64,000 nucleotides of DNA from assembly GCA_958298945.1 (NCBI GenBank), contig CATQJD010000001.1, positions 577,209-641,208 on the forward strand. Direction: 5' to 3'. Positions 23,857 through 36,400 of the stretch are shown here, in pieces. Source of the DNA: Atherix ibis (Eukaryota > Arthropoda > Insecta > Diptera > Athericidae). Within the stretch, counting starts at the first letter, position 1. The number at the start of each line of letters is the position of its first letter. A program made the translations under genes and the position numbers. The notes under the pieces are model-generated. The model had not been told where the DNA came from. It was given only the letters and a program-made list of their open reading frames with translations, and did not search any database.

Positions 23857-26800
23857 ATGATTAGGTGCATCCAGATTAATGGAAATGGGTCGGCTGCGGC
23901 CATAAATGAGTTCTGTGTGCATATGCGTGAGAATGGGGTGGATGTAGCACTGATCCAAGAACCATATTCTTATGGTGGGTCGGTGTGCGGATTGGGAAGA
24001 TCTGCCAGAACGTTCGCCAGTGCCGGGGTCGGGGGTAAGGTTGACTCGGCTGTCTCTGTCGTTGGAGTGGGTATGGACGTGGTGCGAGTTGATGAGTGTT
24101 GCAGTGAGCTTGGTGTGTGTGTGTACATAAAGAAGGGAGTAATAGAGCTTTATGCTGTCTCAATGTATTGCAGGTTCGGGTCTGAAATAGAACCGTACCT
24201 GCGGTATCTCGATGCGATGTTGACTAGATGTGGACGTTCGCCTGTGTTGATCGGTATGGATGCGAATGCTGTTTCTCCCATCTGGCATAGTAAGATGGGG
24301 GACAGACCAGCCGAGTTGTGTGAGGGGCAGGCAACTTGAGGATGGGATCTTGGCCATTGGTATGAATGTAGTGAATGTGCCGAGTGAATGGTATACTTTC
24401 AGCGCACCGAATGGGCAGAGTGACATTGACGTTACACTGTGCAATCGTGCTGCTGACTGTTACGAGTATGCGTGGAGGATATTGCCTGATGGGTGGGTAA
24501 GCGATCACAACCTCATTGAGCTGGTGGGGACTGCACCAATGGGTGGCCATCGTGAAGGTTCCGCCGTGGTAAGGGGTGGCATACCGGTGGGGTAGACTGG
24601 ATGGTCTACGAGGAGGAGGTCGCGGCTGAGATCTGTGACTTGGTGACGTTTCAGTCGATGCGGTTGGAGGAGAAGGTGGTCGAACTATGCAGATGCGTGA
24701 ATGCGGTGAATGACAGGTGTTTGCGTGAACGAGGAGAGGGGAATAGGAAATCGGCTCCATGGTGGAACCGTGAGCTAGGTGTGGAAAGAAGAAAAGTTGG
24801 TAGATTGCGTAGAATCTACCAGCGATGTAGACGCCGTGGTGCAGATGCGCACACTGAAGGTGTGACCTTCAGGGCGGCCAGAGCGGAGTACGTGGCGAAT
24901 ATTAGACTCGCCAAGGAAAAGCACTGGCAGCGGTATGTAAGTGAATGTGGAAACTCGGATGTATGGGGTCCGGTGTATCGACTGTGTATGCGAAAAGGTG
25001 CTCGGAATGATATTTCGAGTATCAGAGTAAATAATGGGTATACAAATAATTAGGAAGACAGCGTGAATGCATTGATGAATAATTTCTTTCCTGAGATTGA
25101 AATGCAAGAGGAAGTTATTGTTGGCAGGAGGTACCCCCTGCTTTTTGAATGGGTTGAAATTGATGCGTTTGTTTGGCGCACGAGAGTGAGAAGTGCCCCA
25201 GGACTAGAAGGTGTGACTGGTCAGATGATAAGAAGTGTTTGGCGGAATGTTGCCGCACATGTAAGTAGCCTTTACGGTGAATGCTTGGAGAGTGGTGTGT
25301 TTCCGCGTGAATGGAAAGTAGGAGACGTGATCATCCTTCCCAAGTCTCCGGACGGGATACGGACTGACCCGTCTTCCTATAGGCCGATATGCTTACTGCC
25401 AGTATTCGGCAAGGTCCTCCAGCGAATGATGGTACACCGGTTGAATGTGAAGTTGGCAGACTTCTTTGTATCCGGCTCTCAGTATGGATTTACGAAAGGT
25501 AAATCGACTGAGGATGCCTGGATGCATGTAAGGCAGTATGTGGATGAAAGTGTGGGTAAGTGCGTATGTGGGGTGTTTGTAGATTTGAAGAATGCGTTCG
25601 CCTGCCTGCGATGGGATCGTATCATTGAGCGACTAGTGGAGGTTTCATGCGAGGACGCTTCCATGAACGGTATGCGGTGATGTGCGGGAATAATGGGAGG
25701 TTTGTTCGCCAGATGGTGCGCGGCTGTCCGCAAAGATCTGTGGCCGGCCCCACTGTCTGGAATATGATGATGAATGGTCTCTCGGTGCTGTTGGAGGAGA
25801 CCGGCTGTGTTGTGGTTTCATATGCGGACGATCTTCTGTCGTAGGGGGTGTTGTGGTTTCATATGCGGACGATCTTCTTGATTGAGGGGGGGAGTAGGTC
25901 TGCGGTGGAAGCGGCGGGAAGCCGCTATATGCGTATGGTTTGTGAATGGGAGGAAAGGATGGGTGTGAGGGTTTCCGAAAGGAAAACCGTATGTATGTTA
26001 TTGAAGGGTTTTTTGCCGGCCAGTAGGCTACCCAATATTCGTTTGGAGATGGTTGGGGTCCGATACGCGCGGGAAGTGAAGTATCTTGGACTAAAGGTTG
26101 GGGAGAGGCTGAATTTTTGGTCTCACTTGCAACGTCTGAGGGGGCGCTTGGCCGGATTGGTTGGCATGCTGGTGCGAGTGCTCCGCAAGGAATGTGGGCT
26201 TTTCACCAGAACGGTGAGAATCCTGTACAGAAGTGTGTTTGTTCCATGTGCGATGTATGCATCGTGTGTGCGGGCTGATACTATGCGCCACCAGTATGCG
26301 AGGATGGCCATAAATTCAGTGCAGCGTATGGTATTGTATGCATGTTTGAATGTGTGTAGGACCATGTCGACCGAGGCGATGCAGGTTCTCATGGGAGAAA
26401 TTCCATGGGATCTGGAGGTGCTGCTTGGAAGTATCCACTACCGTCTGCGGCAGGGCATTCCGCTGGCAGGTTGTCCGGTTGGGAATGATGAGGTTCAGAA
26501 TCTTAATCCGCGTCAGCAGCGCGTACTAATCCTGAACAAGATGCTTAATATATGGCAGCAACGATGGGATGAGAGTGTGAATGGCAGAGGGACATACATG
26601 TTCATACCGGATGTGTGCTTTTCCTCTGCGTATGGTTTTGAATTTGGTCTGTTCTTTGGGTATTTGCACACGGGACACGGCAGTATGAATGGGTTCCTGT
26701 ATAGGCGTGGTCTGGCTACGGAGGCTAGATGCCCTTGTGGGGCGGAGGAGGAGAGTGTTAAGCACCTTCTCGTGGAGTGCGGCCTGTACGGGGCATTGCG

Positions 26801-26971
26801 TAATTTGTAGGCATGTATGGGGATTTGCGTGACTTAGGTGCATGTGGAACCGTGGTGAATGAGGAGCGTGTGAATGTTAGTGGTGTGTTGAGTGTGAAAG
26901 AGAGATATGATTGCTTGAATGCGTTTGCCATGGCACTGTTTGAGAGACGAATGAGAATGGTGCGTGAATGA
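23857..26971 (+). pseudogene. R1-clade ORF2 (endonuclease-reverse transcriptase), R1-C
   Basis: Starts at the ATG giving MIRCIQINGNGSAAAINEF, the typical opening of the APE-type endonuclease, with ALIQEPYSYGG and GMDANAVSPIWHSK. RT follows: SYRPICLLPVFGKVLQR, QYGFTKGKSTEDAW, FVDLKNAFACLRWDRI, GCPQRSVAGPTVWN (normally PQGS; here Gly is Arg), and VVSYADDLL. The C-terminal CPCGAEEESVKHLLVECG Cys-His motif is intact (about 26730-26785), and the frame ends ...MRMVRE at 26971. At least six frameshifts or stops interrupt it (near 24335, 24590, 25052, 25660, 25840, 26800). A 31-bp segment holding the YADD codons is duplicated at 25807/25848. It is dead but less deleted than R1-A and R1-B. Confidence 0.87.
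25807..25878 (+). repeat. 31-bp tandem duplication of the RT YADD segment
   Basis: GTGTTGTGGTTTCATATGCG onward at 25807-25837 is repeated at 25848-25878 (offset 41). The second copy is out of frame and follows a TAG. Confidence 0.95.
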
Positions 26972-27523
26972 GTGCGTGACTGACGCGCTGGGTGGCTACA
27001 ACCGGCTGAAAGACCAAGGTCGATTCCGGTTGTATCTTCGGGTTTTGGCGAACCCGCGTACCTGAGCTGGCTTAGCGGTGCCGAGGAATTCACAAGATTC
27101 CTTACCGTAGCTCTATGAGCGGAGTACAAACCAAAGTACTCTTAAAACAAAAATGGGTACCACGGGGATCGGGAGCCCCACAGTAGAATACACTGTGCCC
27201 GATTGAGGTGAGGCGCCATTTGGCAGCTACATGCTGGTTGTTGTTAATACCCATGTCGCGGGTACGGTCTTCTTATCGCAAGTGGGAGGTAACTGGCAAA
27301 TGGAGCAATGCATTGCACTTATCTCGGGCACTGTCACTGCCAATGACAGTAGAGGTTTAGATAGTCCTCGCCACCAGCAGGTGGAGAGTCAGCTTGTAAC
27401 TGATTCTATCTGTTAACTGCCAGTAATGTTGGTGCGTTGATTGAGCGTATCTTGATTCCTATAGTCGTAAGCGGCTCTACGTTTTATGCGCGGGCAATTA
27501 AATCACGTTAAATAATAAAATAT

Positions 27524-29017
27524 AACTGGGCTTCTGGATCATTTTAATGATGGCAAATTTCCAGAGGATTGGGAAATGTGTTGTTCTAAGGATGGAGTTA
27601 TATATTGTGGCAAGGACAACTATTGTTCTTTTAGGGAGTTATTGGAGTATATTGAAAGTAATCAGATCATAGCCAGGAGGTTTGTTTTTGGGAAGGAGCT
27701 TGATTATATTGGCAAGTTCGGAAGGAGTGATTGCCTAAGGGGGTAGACTCATGTGTAAGGGAATGGATAGTTCCGTCTCGATTGTAGTGCAACGAGTCCT
27801 GTCTAATATGTCCTCATATGGAGTAAAGACCAGCGTCTGCTAAATGTTTATCCGTTTTGGCCCAGGTTCCGTCAGTTTTTCGTAAAGGGTACTTTGTTTT
27901 TCTATTAGATAGTATTTGTCTTGTAGCAGTCCCCAAAGTTCTCTTTTTCGTAAGGGTTGAAGTGTAGTTTCTAAAACGTTCTGTATTGTATTTAGTTATT
28001 TCGTCATGTAGTTCTTTTTGCAGTTTGTTCAGTTTGGTTTTGTCGCTGGGCATTCTTGTGTGTTGCCAATGAGCTCTTGCTTTTCGGTTTTCTGCAATAA
28101 GACGCCTAATTGTTAATGGTTGATTTGTCAGGTTTTGTGTAGGTTTCGAGTTTTTACTTTTTTGCGAAAGGGATGTAGCGTTTTGTAATAAACATGTAAA
28201 CTTGTGTACCGTGTCATCTAGTTCTTGTTCTGTTTTTAAGCTTTGTCGTAAATGTAAATGCTCGTCAATATATTGTTTGAATAATTTCCAGTCAATTGGT
28301 CCATTTATAAGTCTCGGCGCATTGACTTTTGGAGTGGGTTGGGAATCGAGCACTAATAGAATAGGGCTATGATCGGAGTTAAGATCTAGGAGTGAATTAA
28401 CATTAATATTGAAGGAATACAAGTGACAAGTTATAAAGTAATCTAGAATGTCAGGAAGCTTAGATCGGGACGTTGGCTAGTATGTCGGAGTCGGAGGAGA
28501 GATGACTTGGTAGGGAGAGGATGAAAGCACTTGGTTAAAAGAAATCCCACGAGGATTGGAGACTTGACAGCCCCATTGTGGGTGCTTGCCGTTAAAGTCA
28601 CCACCAGCAATGAAATAATTCCCAAGAGCTTGGAAAAATGACCTAAATTCAAAGGAGTTTATAGGTTTATTAGGAGGGATATAGGTAGCGGCAATAGTTA
28701 ACGGGACGGGGGAGCAGTCAATTGATATTGTGGTGGATTGAAGAAAATCTTCTGCAATATAGAAATGAAAAGAAAAAGATAAGGAATTTCTAATGAGGAT
28801 AGCAGTGCCACTGTGGGCAGTATTGCCAGGATGGTCGGTCCTGAACGTAGTGTAGTCGAGTATGTAGAAGTTGGACCTGGCCGTAAAGTGTGTTTCTGTA
28901 ATGAGTACTACGTCTACTCGTTTGTCATGTAGTAATAAGTAGTTCTGGTGGTTTGGAACTCAGTCCATTAGTATTCCAAAGGAGGATTGTAAGGGAATTT
29001 GTAGTATAGGACGTCAT
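27524..29017 (-). pseudogene. Jockey-clade ORF2, endonuclease and start of RT (jockey-2)
   Basis: The ATG at 29017 follows the Gag stop with no gap (TAAATG). Endonuclease sequence: LLWNTNGL, VDVVLITETHF, RTDHPGNTAHSGTAILIRNS, AATYIPPNKPINS, and the catalytic GGDFNGKHPQWGC box near 28620-28560. The linker (NAPRLINGPIDWKLFKQY, TIRRLIAENRKARAHWQH) and the first RT block follow, then the copy ends at the R1-C junction. A frame break near 28930 and others near 28450, 27880 and 27830 disable it. Confidence 0.82.
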
Positions 29018-30359
29018 TTATTTCTGCACGGTGGACGATAAAGCTGACACAATGGACATTAACGCATTTGCAAGAGGTGTTAGTGTTTTTTTTAATTCCT
29101 GTTCAAGTGAGTAAGTTAATTGGGAGAACATTAAGGATCTGTCGTGGGACGAAAATGACGGAGGGGGAATATAGTTCTTACTATATTGTTGTTGTTGCTG
29201 TAATTTTGGCTGCTGATATTGCTGTTGGTTAAGTTTTTGTTGAATTTCGGAGACTCCTGACGGGATATTAGTATTAAAATTATGTTCTTGTTGATGTTGC
29301 TGTTGTGGCTGCTGTAGTTGTTGATGTTGCTGCTGCTGCTGTTGCTGTGTCTGGTGTTGTTGTTGCTATTGTTGTTGCTGTTGTAGTTGTCGGTGTTGAG
29401 GTTGACGTGATCCTACTAATGCATATGAAATGGTCGGTATTACATAGCTTGTATGCGGAATTTGTCCTCTCTGTGGTTTTATTTCTGCTTGTAAGGTCTT
29501 GTACGTGGCACAACCCTTATAGTTTGCTGTATGAGCACCCATGCGGTGGACGTACTTGGCTGCACTTGTCTGCACTTGTCGTCTCTTTTAAGCATGCAGA
29601 TGTCAAATGTTCACCAGCAGATTTGACACATTTAGGCGGTTGCCTACAATAGGCTTTGGAGTGTCCAAATTACTGGCACCTGTGGCATTGCACAATATCC
29701 TTTTGCGGATACGGTTCCTCAACTTTAATTTTTGTGCAGAACAATGTGTCTATTTTTAAAATTTCTTTGTTCCTCGCTGAGGGTTTGCAAGTCCATTAAA
29801 AATAGTGGAAGAGATCGACCCTCTTGTCCTTTGGTTTTAACGTTGTTGATGTTGCGCACAACGAAACCAAGCACTTCCAACTCGTTTTTGAAATCCTCCA
29901 CCGGCGTAGTATGATGTATGTGGCGAATATGTGTGAAACTCCGATTTAGTCTCGTCCAAGTACTTAACGACACTTCTGTAAGAGGCGCCGCTCTCTGCAT
30001 AAATTGCAAGACATTATGGATGGGCCTTGCATGTGAATTCGCTCGTACCAACGAGTTTGTGAATGGCACGGCCTAAATCACCAAAATTGGTGACGTTTTT
30101 AACGTAAATATGCGGTGTACTCTGTTTCTCCGCCCCAATATCGCCATTAGAAGCAATTGCATTTGGAAGCGCCAGAGCAGCAAATCTGTTTGTTGGCTCC
30201 GCTTCTTGCTTTCGCTTCTTTGAAGGGTTTGGAGTTTTTAGCGATGAGAGCCGCTTTCGCGATACTTGTCTTGTTCTGCCATTCGGATTTATGAACATGG
30301 TGGTCCGTATCGGAATCCGTAGATTTAACGGACGGTGTCGTTGACCGCGTACGCGGCAT
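29018..30359 (-). pseudogene. Jockey-clade Gag with PRE_C2HC domain and polyQ
   Basis: Begins MPRTRSTTPSVK at 30359. Then come a basic linker (KTPNPSKKRKQEAEPTNRFA), the PRE_C2HC-type domain (STPHIYVKNVTNFGDL, then IRHIHHTTPVEDFKNELE and SLPLFLMDLQ; about 30130-29780), and a C2HC zinc knuckle (QCHRCQ then FGHSKAYC, about 29690-29650). After that is a Gln-rich tract of CAA/CAG codons (about 29400-29280) and a tail ending MSIVSALSSTVQK. This is the usual domain order of jockey Gag, which binds element RNA. Frameshifts lie near 30240, 30060 and 29720, with a stop inside the Gln tract. Confidence 0.82.
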
Positions 30360-30480
30360 AATTATTTTTAAATCACGCATAAGCAGAGTACCGTTTTGCA
30401 GCCTCTGCTTATGTAAATTTTACACACGATAATTTAACAATGTCTATTTTTAGACTTTTACAGTTCTGTTGTCTTGTTCA

Positions 30481-30878
30481 ATTGCGCACTGTCACTAATA
30501 CATATATTCTTTACTGAGTTTTTGCTCTAGTTTTTCAATTATTTGTATACACTCTATACTCACTTTATAATAATACATACGAGAACCGATAATACTTGTT
30601 CAAAATACTACACTTTGTTTTGTTTTTTTTCTGAGCAGCGATTCAGGAATAGTGTGAAGTGTAATTACAGTGAAAAGATACAATTAGTATTCCACCGTCA
30701 TTAACAAACAAAAAACACTTGTAATGTATTTGTGAAATCTAACTTAGTTAAAATAAAACTCCCAAATAAACAAAAATAGTCTTTTATTCTATTCATTGAA
30801 TCTACGTAAGATTGTAATAATATACTGACTGGGTCGTATTTGTGATTTTTGCTTATATATCACTATTTATCATAAATA
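30481..30878. other. Short AT-rich gap, no gene seen
   Basis: Between the jockey-2 5' end and the Tc1-like transposase start. Any 5' terminal repeat of the transposon should lie near its right end, but I could not match one with confidence. Confidence 0.4.
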
Positions 30879-31950
30879 ATGGAGTGATATACGCAAGAAC
30901 AACGTTTACAAATTATTCAATTTTATTATCAAAATAATCGTTCTCCAATTGCAACTTTTTGTGCGCTTTTGCCATTTTATGGTCGTAATAATCGTCCAAC
31001 TGTGCTCGCTATTCGTCGAATTGTTAAAAATTTCGACCGTACATTTTCTTTACATAATGTTCAAGTGCCAATAAGACAAAGAACTGCTCGAAGTAATGAA
31101 AATATTGTTGCCGTTCAGGCAAGTGTTGCTGAAGACCGCAATTTGTCAATTCCAAGACGTTCTCAAGAATTGAGGCTGTCTCAAACCACAACGTGGCGGA
31201 TTTTGGGCTTGCATCCGTATAAAATGTTATCACTCAAGAACTGAAGCCATTGGACCACCGTAAACGTCGTTAATTTACTGATTTTGTCTTGGAACAACTT
31301 GAAAACAATAACTATTTTTTTAAGAAAATCATCTTCTCCGATGAGGCTCACTTTCATCTGAGTGGTGCGGTATATAAACAAAACTGTCGATTCTGGTGCA
31401 AAGAAAATCCACATATTATTCATGAACACCCATTATATTCACCTAAATTGACAGTTTGATGTGGTTTTTGGTCTGGTGGAATCATCGGACCGTACTTCTT
31501 TCGAAATGAAGCTGGTAACACCGTTACTGTCAATGGAGAGCAGTATAGATCGATGATAACCAACTTTTTATGGCCGAAATTGGAAGAAGTTGATCTTGAC
31601 AACATCTGGTTCCAACAAGACGGAGCTTCGTGCCACACAGCACGTGCAACAAACGAATTATTACGAGAAAAGTTTGGAGATTCGATTATTTCAAGAAATT
31701 GGGAAATTGAATAGCCTCCAAGAAGTTGTTATTTAACACAATTATACATTTCTTGTGGGCTTATTTGAAGTCATTTGTCTTTAGTAATAAACCAGACTCT
31801 CTTCAAGCTTTAGAAGTCAATATTGAACGTGCCATTCATGACATACGACTTGAGTTAGTGGAAAAAGTGCTCGAAAATTGGGTTCATCGAATTCGTTCCT
31901 GCAAAAGAAGTCGTGGAGGCCATTTGAGTGACGTTTTATTCAGAACTTAA
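30879..31950 (+). pseudogene. Tc1/mariner-superfamily transposase, broken
   Basis: Decayed DDE transposase of a family common in arthropods. It opens ATG GAG TGA, a stop at codon 3, then a helix-turn-helix region (YTQEQRLQIIQFYYQNNRSP, FYGRNNRPTVLAIRRIVKNF, LSIPRRSQELRLSQTTTWRI). In the catalytic core, the first Asp is in IIFSDEAHFHLSG (about 31335) and the second in NIWFQQDGASCHTA (about 31605-31645). The third acidic site is ruined: where the family has DLTPLDYFLWG, this copy reads YLTQLYIS and shifts frame near 31740. The end (RIRSCKRSRGGHLSDVLF) is in another frame and stops at 31950. Stops also occur near 31245, 31275 and 31460. Terminal repeats were not identified. Confidence 0.8.
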
Positions 31951-32328
31951 TTGTATCGATTGTACTTCACATTAAATAAAAAATATTTGAGTTTCCTTAA
32001 TAATTAGTGTGTTTTTTTTAAAAAGAAATCATATCACTCTTATTCGAAAACCCTTTATTTATTTTCACCGATTTTTTAATTTTATTTTTTATTGTTTTCT
32101 GCTCTGTTCCGGCTTATTTTGAAGTGTCGAACTGCACGAAGTTATGGCCTAGTATATCACTGTAATTTGATCTCGAACCACGTTTCTGTTATACTCCCAT
32201 TCCTTATTTGAATATTTATTTTTCTTTTTTGATGTTCGGAGTTTTTTTAAGGTTGGTTAAAAAATCGAAGAAAACATAATTTTTTTGTTATGGTAGACAA
32301 TTTTTGTCAATGAATTACTTCCCATCTA

Positions 32329-33487
32329 CGAGGGTCGTTCAATAAGTCCCTAGAAAAAGATGGAAAAAAAACTTTATTTAAAATAAAAAAAAATTTTATT
32401 TTTCACCTTTTAGCTCTATACACTTTGTCAACCGTTTTTCCAAAATTTTTATCCCGTCCAAAAAATAGGATTTCGGAAGTTCTGCAAAATAATCATCCGT
32501 TTGAGCAATGACGTCCTCGTTGGAAGTGAACCGTCGTCCGCCAAGCCATTTCTTCAGATTGGGGAAAAGAAAATAGTCACTCGGGGCCAAATCTGGTGCA
32601 TAAGCGGAATGCTGCAACAATTCTATTCTCAATTCCACAATTTTGGCCATGGAAACAGCGCAGGTGTGCACACGCGCATTGTCCTGATGCAAGAGGATTT
32701 TTTCCTCTTCAGATGGGGGCGTTTCTCTTTGATTTCCTCGCTCAACCGTAATACGCTCCTGTTATTGTTTTTCCTTTTTCCAAGTAGTCGATAAGAATGA
32801 TGCCCTGCGAATCCCAAAAGACCGTGGCTATCACCTTGCCGGCCGATGGCACAGTTTTTGTCTTCTTCGGAGCCCGTTCACCCTTGAAAATCCACTGTGA
32901 TGACTGTCTCTTCGTTTTTGGAGTGTAGTAGTGTATCCAGGTTTCGTCCACAGTGACATATCGACGAAGGAATTCGGCAGGATTGCGATGAAAGAGTGCC
33001 AACATAGCCTCAGAGTCCACTACACGATTGCGCTTATTCTCCTCAACTAATTCGCGCACTTTAATTCGCCGATCGTTCAAAATCAGATCGTGAATTTTGT
33101 CGATGATTTCAGGAGTAGACACCTCAACTGGGCGTCCTGAACGATGTTCATCTTTTGTGGATGAACAGCCACGTTTAAATTCATTCACCCAATTGTAAAC
33201 CGTCGCAAACACAGGTGCAGATGTGCCATGAACTGCATCCAACTCGGCTTTGATTTCTTTCGGGCGTAAGCCTTTCAAATGGAGATGTTTGATGACAGCC
33301 CTAAACTCGCTTTTTTCTATTGTTATGCACAAATTAATTTCGTTAACTTTAATCGACGATAGAAATTGACCTACGCTATGGATCGAGCACAGTTTTCGTG
33401 TCGATAATGCTACTTACAAAAAAAATCTTTACTGACACTACGAGCGCAATTTCTCGGATTTTCTAAGGACTTATTGTACGACCCTCG
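32329..33487 (-). mobile_element. mariner element (copy 1), with terminal repeats and TA duplication
   Basis: Bounded by TA (32327-32328 and 33488-33489). Terminal inverted repeats are CGAGGGTCGTTCAATAAGTC at the left and, reverse-complemented, CGAGGGTCGTACAATAAGTC at the right. Length 1159 bp. Same family and orientation as 37707-38810; both are antisense to fs(1)h in its last intron. Confidence 0.93.
32396..33320 (-). pseudogene. mariner transposase, copy 1
   Basis: DD34D mariner transposase. DNA-binding part: EKSEFRAVIKHLHLKGLRPK and VYNWVNEFKRG, with RSGRPVEVSTPEI. Catalytic core: VTVDETWIHYYTP (first Asp), then PSAGKVIATVFWDSQGIILI, LMHQDNARVHTC (second Asp) and APDLAPSDYFLFPNLKKWLG (third Asp, 34 residues after the second). 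Lesions: the start ATG is ATA, so the frame opens TIEKSE; about 33 codons of the second helix-turn-helix are deleted between VRELVE and ENKRNR (compare copy 2); and a small deletion after GAYYG shifts frame near 32745. It cannot make an active enzyme. Confidence 0.88.
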
Positions 33488-36400
33488 TACCATGTAAATA
33501 ACTTCAGCTATGTGTTCCTAACATATGTTATTCTATTCAATCCAGTATTTTGTTTATATTTTTAAATTATGTTGTATTAATAATTAGGAATGATTCCGTT
33601 ATAATTTCCATGTTCATGTAATCGGCACTTGCCATTTATGTATCAGAAAACAATTCGAGTAATTTTTTTCTAAGCTACACGAGTGTTGAGATATGAGTGA
33701 TATCTTCAATGTCTCTTTCTGTGTCCGAATTTCAAATGACGTCGACTATACTTTCGATTACTTGTTGAGGGAGGACGATTAAAATTGATGATGTTTTATT
33801 TCATCTTGTGTCACAGTATGGAACACAAATAATTATTTCGCTTAGAAAAACCAAACCTCAGGCATTTTTGGACAAAAAAACGTTACTTTTGATATGTTGT
33901 ATTATGAATTCGTGATTTCTCTCCCAGCGTTCCGTCACATGCCTATTCATTCATTTTGATTTAGGTTTATGTATTTTGTGTAACATCTGAAAAGGGCTAT
34001 GGGACTCTATTTATATAGAGTAGAAAAATGTGAAGAAACGTAATCCACTACAAGGCTTGTAGTGCAGAAATCGAAGATTTGGTTTTAAATATATAGTAAA
34101 AGTCTGATATAGGGTTGATTAGTAAGAATCGAACTATGATGTAGTTCTAAGATAACAGAAAAATAAAGACCAGAATCACACAAAATTATAAACCAATCAG
34201 AACATACAACCAAATCAAATTTGAAAGTCACTTTAATAATTCTTAGTTTATTACATATATCATTTATAAAATAACGCGATAAATATGATCGAAAATAATA
34301 TTTGTACTAATGAAATATTATTTCGACTGCAATGTAACAGTTTGCGAGGTCATTGGTTAGAATTCGATTAATATTTCCATAATTTAAATTATAAATTAAA
34401 TAAAGTAAAATATTTTAAATCAAATTTCAATTTAAAATTATATTTTTAACTTTATATCTAATGAAAATATATCTTATATTGTGTCTAATTTTTATGTGAA
34501 GTTTTTTGTTTTCTCATTTACAAATTTTTTTAATCAGCTGGTATCTTCTGCTTCAAAATATATACCAAATAAATATCAGTTGTAGTATTTATTTCCTTAT
34601 ATACAATGTTTTTCCACTATGCGTGAGAATTCAGTATAGTTTGCTAGTTTTAAGATTTTGCCTAAGGCATTTTGTTTATATCTTATATAAATTATGCGTA
34701 TGTTATATTATTGTTTTGTTTCCGTTAATGTTGCTGCTGTTGTCTTCAATATGTGGTTACATTTTTCTGTTTTGGATTTTTTTTTCTATTTTTATATTTT
34801 CTAAGTTTTGTCAAATAAAATACTTTATTTTGCATATCTTTTTCTTTTACTTTAAACAATAATTTATACATTTTATTAATCTATTATTTTTATCATGAAC
34901 ATTTTTTGTAGGTTTTTGGGTCTATTTTGAATAACTTTTGAACTATTATATTATATATATGTGTATTCTCTTTTAAAGAAGTCCACCTCATCACTTAAAT
35001 GCAGTAATTAAGCTATTTATACTTAAATAAAAATAGATATAATAAATAGTAGACTCGTTGACTACGAGTACATAATTGTCAGGTGCTTTTTACAAACAAA
35101 TTGAAATACAACAAAAGCTCACTATCACAGCACAAGGAATCGGTTAGCAACATAGCATTATAGAACGTTTGAAAAGGAATACAAATTTTCTCTGGCTTTC
35201 TTTACTTTCTTCTTTAAATCAAAATTTTTGAATATATAGTACTATGTATTATATAGGAATATCTTATCACTTTTCTAAACATTCCAACAATCCTTAGTTG
35301 TGTCAAATTCGGGTAGGTTAATGAAGAGAAAAGTGGAATACATCACATTGAATTTATATTTTAATACAATATTTATGTTACTTTATATGATAAAAAATAT
35401 GTCAACATAATTAATAAAAATGTTAACTTCAATATAATTTGATATTTTTATTCATATTCCTATTTAAAATTAAATAGGAAATATAAACTTTGCAATATAT
35501 AATTACCCATTAGTTATTTGATAATTATATTTACGCTTATGGTATAATCTTTTTTAAATACATCACTAGTTGATGATGGATCTTTCTATTTTGTTTCGTA
35601 TATATGAGTAAACGTTTTTTTTTTCTACTTATATTGTGAGCAACTTAATATATGTGTATTTTATCGCTAAGTCACTTTTTGAACAATGATTTGTGGATAA
35701 TATTGATATATTCTGATTGATTTAGACAAGACAATTCCAGTTTCAAGTATACCTTAAAACACAGTATAAAATCGGTATAAAGATATAAAAAAATACTAAA
35801 AAATAAAATAAGCCATTAATTTAGGTAAGTGCATACATCTTCAATATATTCAGATTGTTTGCTCTGATTTAGGATTGGGTGTATACTCTTCGGTTTAAAT
35901 CGTAAAAATAAGAAACCATCCGTATATTTATTTGAGTAGTAATTAAAATACAATTATAATGATGTTTGAAAAAAAGTCAATATAATTATTTTGCATTTAC
36001 AGTAGTATTCCATCGAAGTAAAACATTCAAATTTTTGCAATTATTTTCATTCATTTTATCTTTAATGTGTGATAAACATTAACTAATCATATAAAAGAAA
36101 TGCAAAACATTCGTATTTATATATTCTTTAGCCAAATACATAATGCGTCTTTCAAATTAAAGAATTTATCCGAACAGCAATTTTGTAATCGAGGGAGAGT
36201 CAAATATTCGAACTTATATGTTAGATCCTACAGAAAGAAGGGAAACATAAATAATTGCTGCTGAGAAAAAGATTAACAAAAAATACTGTTGTGAATAATC
36301 GATTGGCAATATCTATTCAAATACCAATTAAACCAAATACACCGCAAATTAATAAATTCGAATAGGAAAAGATTACACGGCTAATTCAACATCCCTATAA

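Larger units (their letters stand above)
22792..27523 (+). mobile_element. R1-clade LINE (R1-C), nearly full 3' end
   Basis: The longest R1 copy: 3' part of Gag, ORF2 and a ~550-nt 3' UTR. The Gag stop TAA (23853-23855) and ORF2 ATG (23857) are separated by one base, a compact arrangement common in this clade. The 3' UTR (26972-27523) has the same stem-loop as R1-A in the sense orientation (CACTGTCACTGCCAATGACAGT, about 27328). The 3' end abuts antisense jockey sequence at the same point as R1-A. The element is 5'-incomplete, its Gag beginning inside the coding region. Confidence 0.85.
27524..30480 (-). mobile_element. Jockey-clade LINE, 5' half (jockey-2)
   Basis: A jockey element on the - strand: 5' leader (to roughly 30480, boundary uncertain), Gag and the first part of ORF2. 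It stops at the same RT position as jockey-1a (IIKMIQKPS, 27524-27560), where R1-C begins. The 3' half is not present next to it or elsewhere in this neighbourhood. It is closely related to jockey-1 but each copy has private changes; for example, this copy lacks about 20 nt near 27835 that jockey-1 keeps. Confidence 0.82.

Noticed and set aside
23547..23903. Antisense ORF over R1-C Gag
   Set aside because: Shadow frame; the sense strand has the zinc knuckles.
29305..29652. Val/Ala-rich ORF on the + strand over the trinucleotide repeat
   Set aside because: It is the antisense of the polyQ tract of jockey Gag.
34506..34862. A membrane-protein gene (118 codons, very hydrophobic)
   Set aside because: The composition is what T-rich intron DNA gives by chance; no family resemblance or context.
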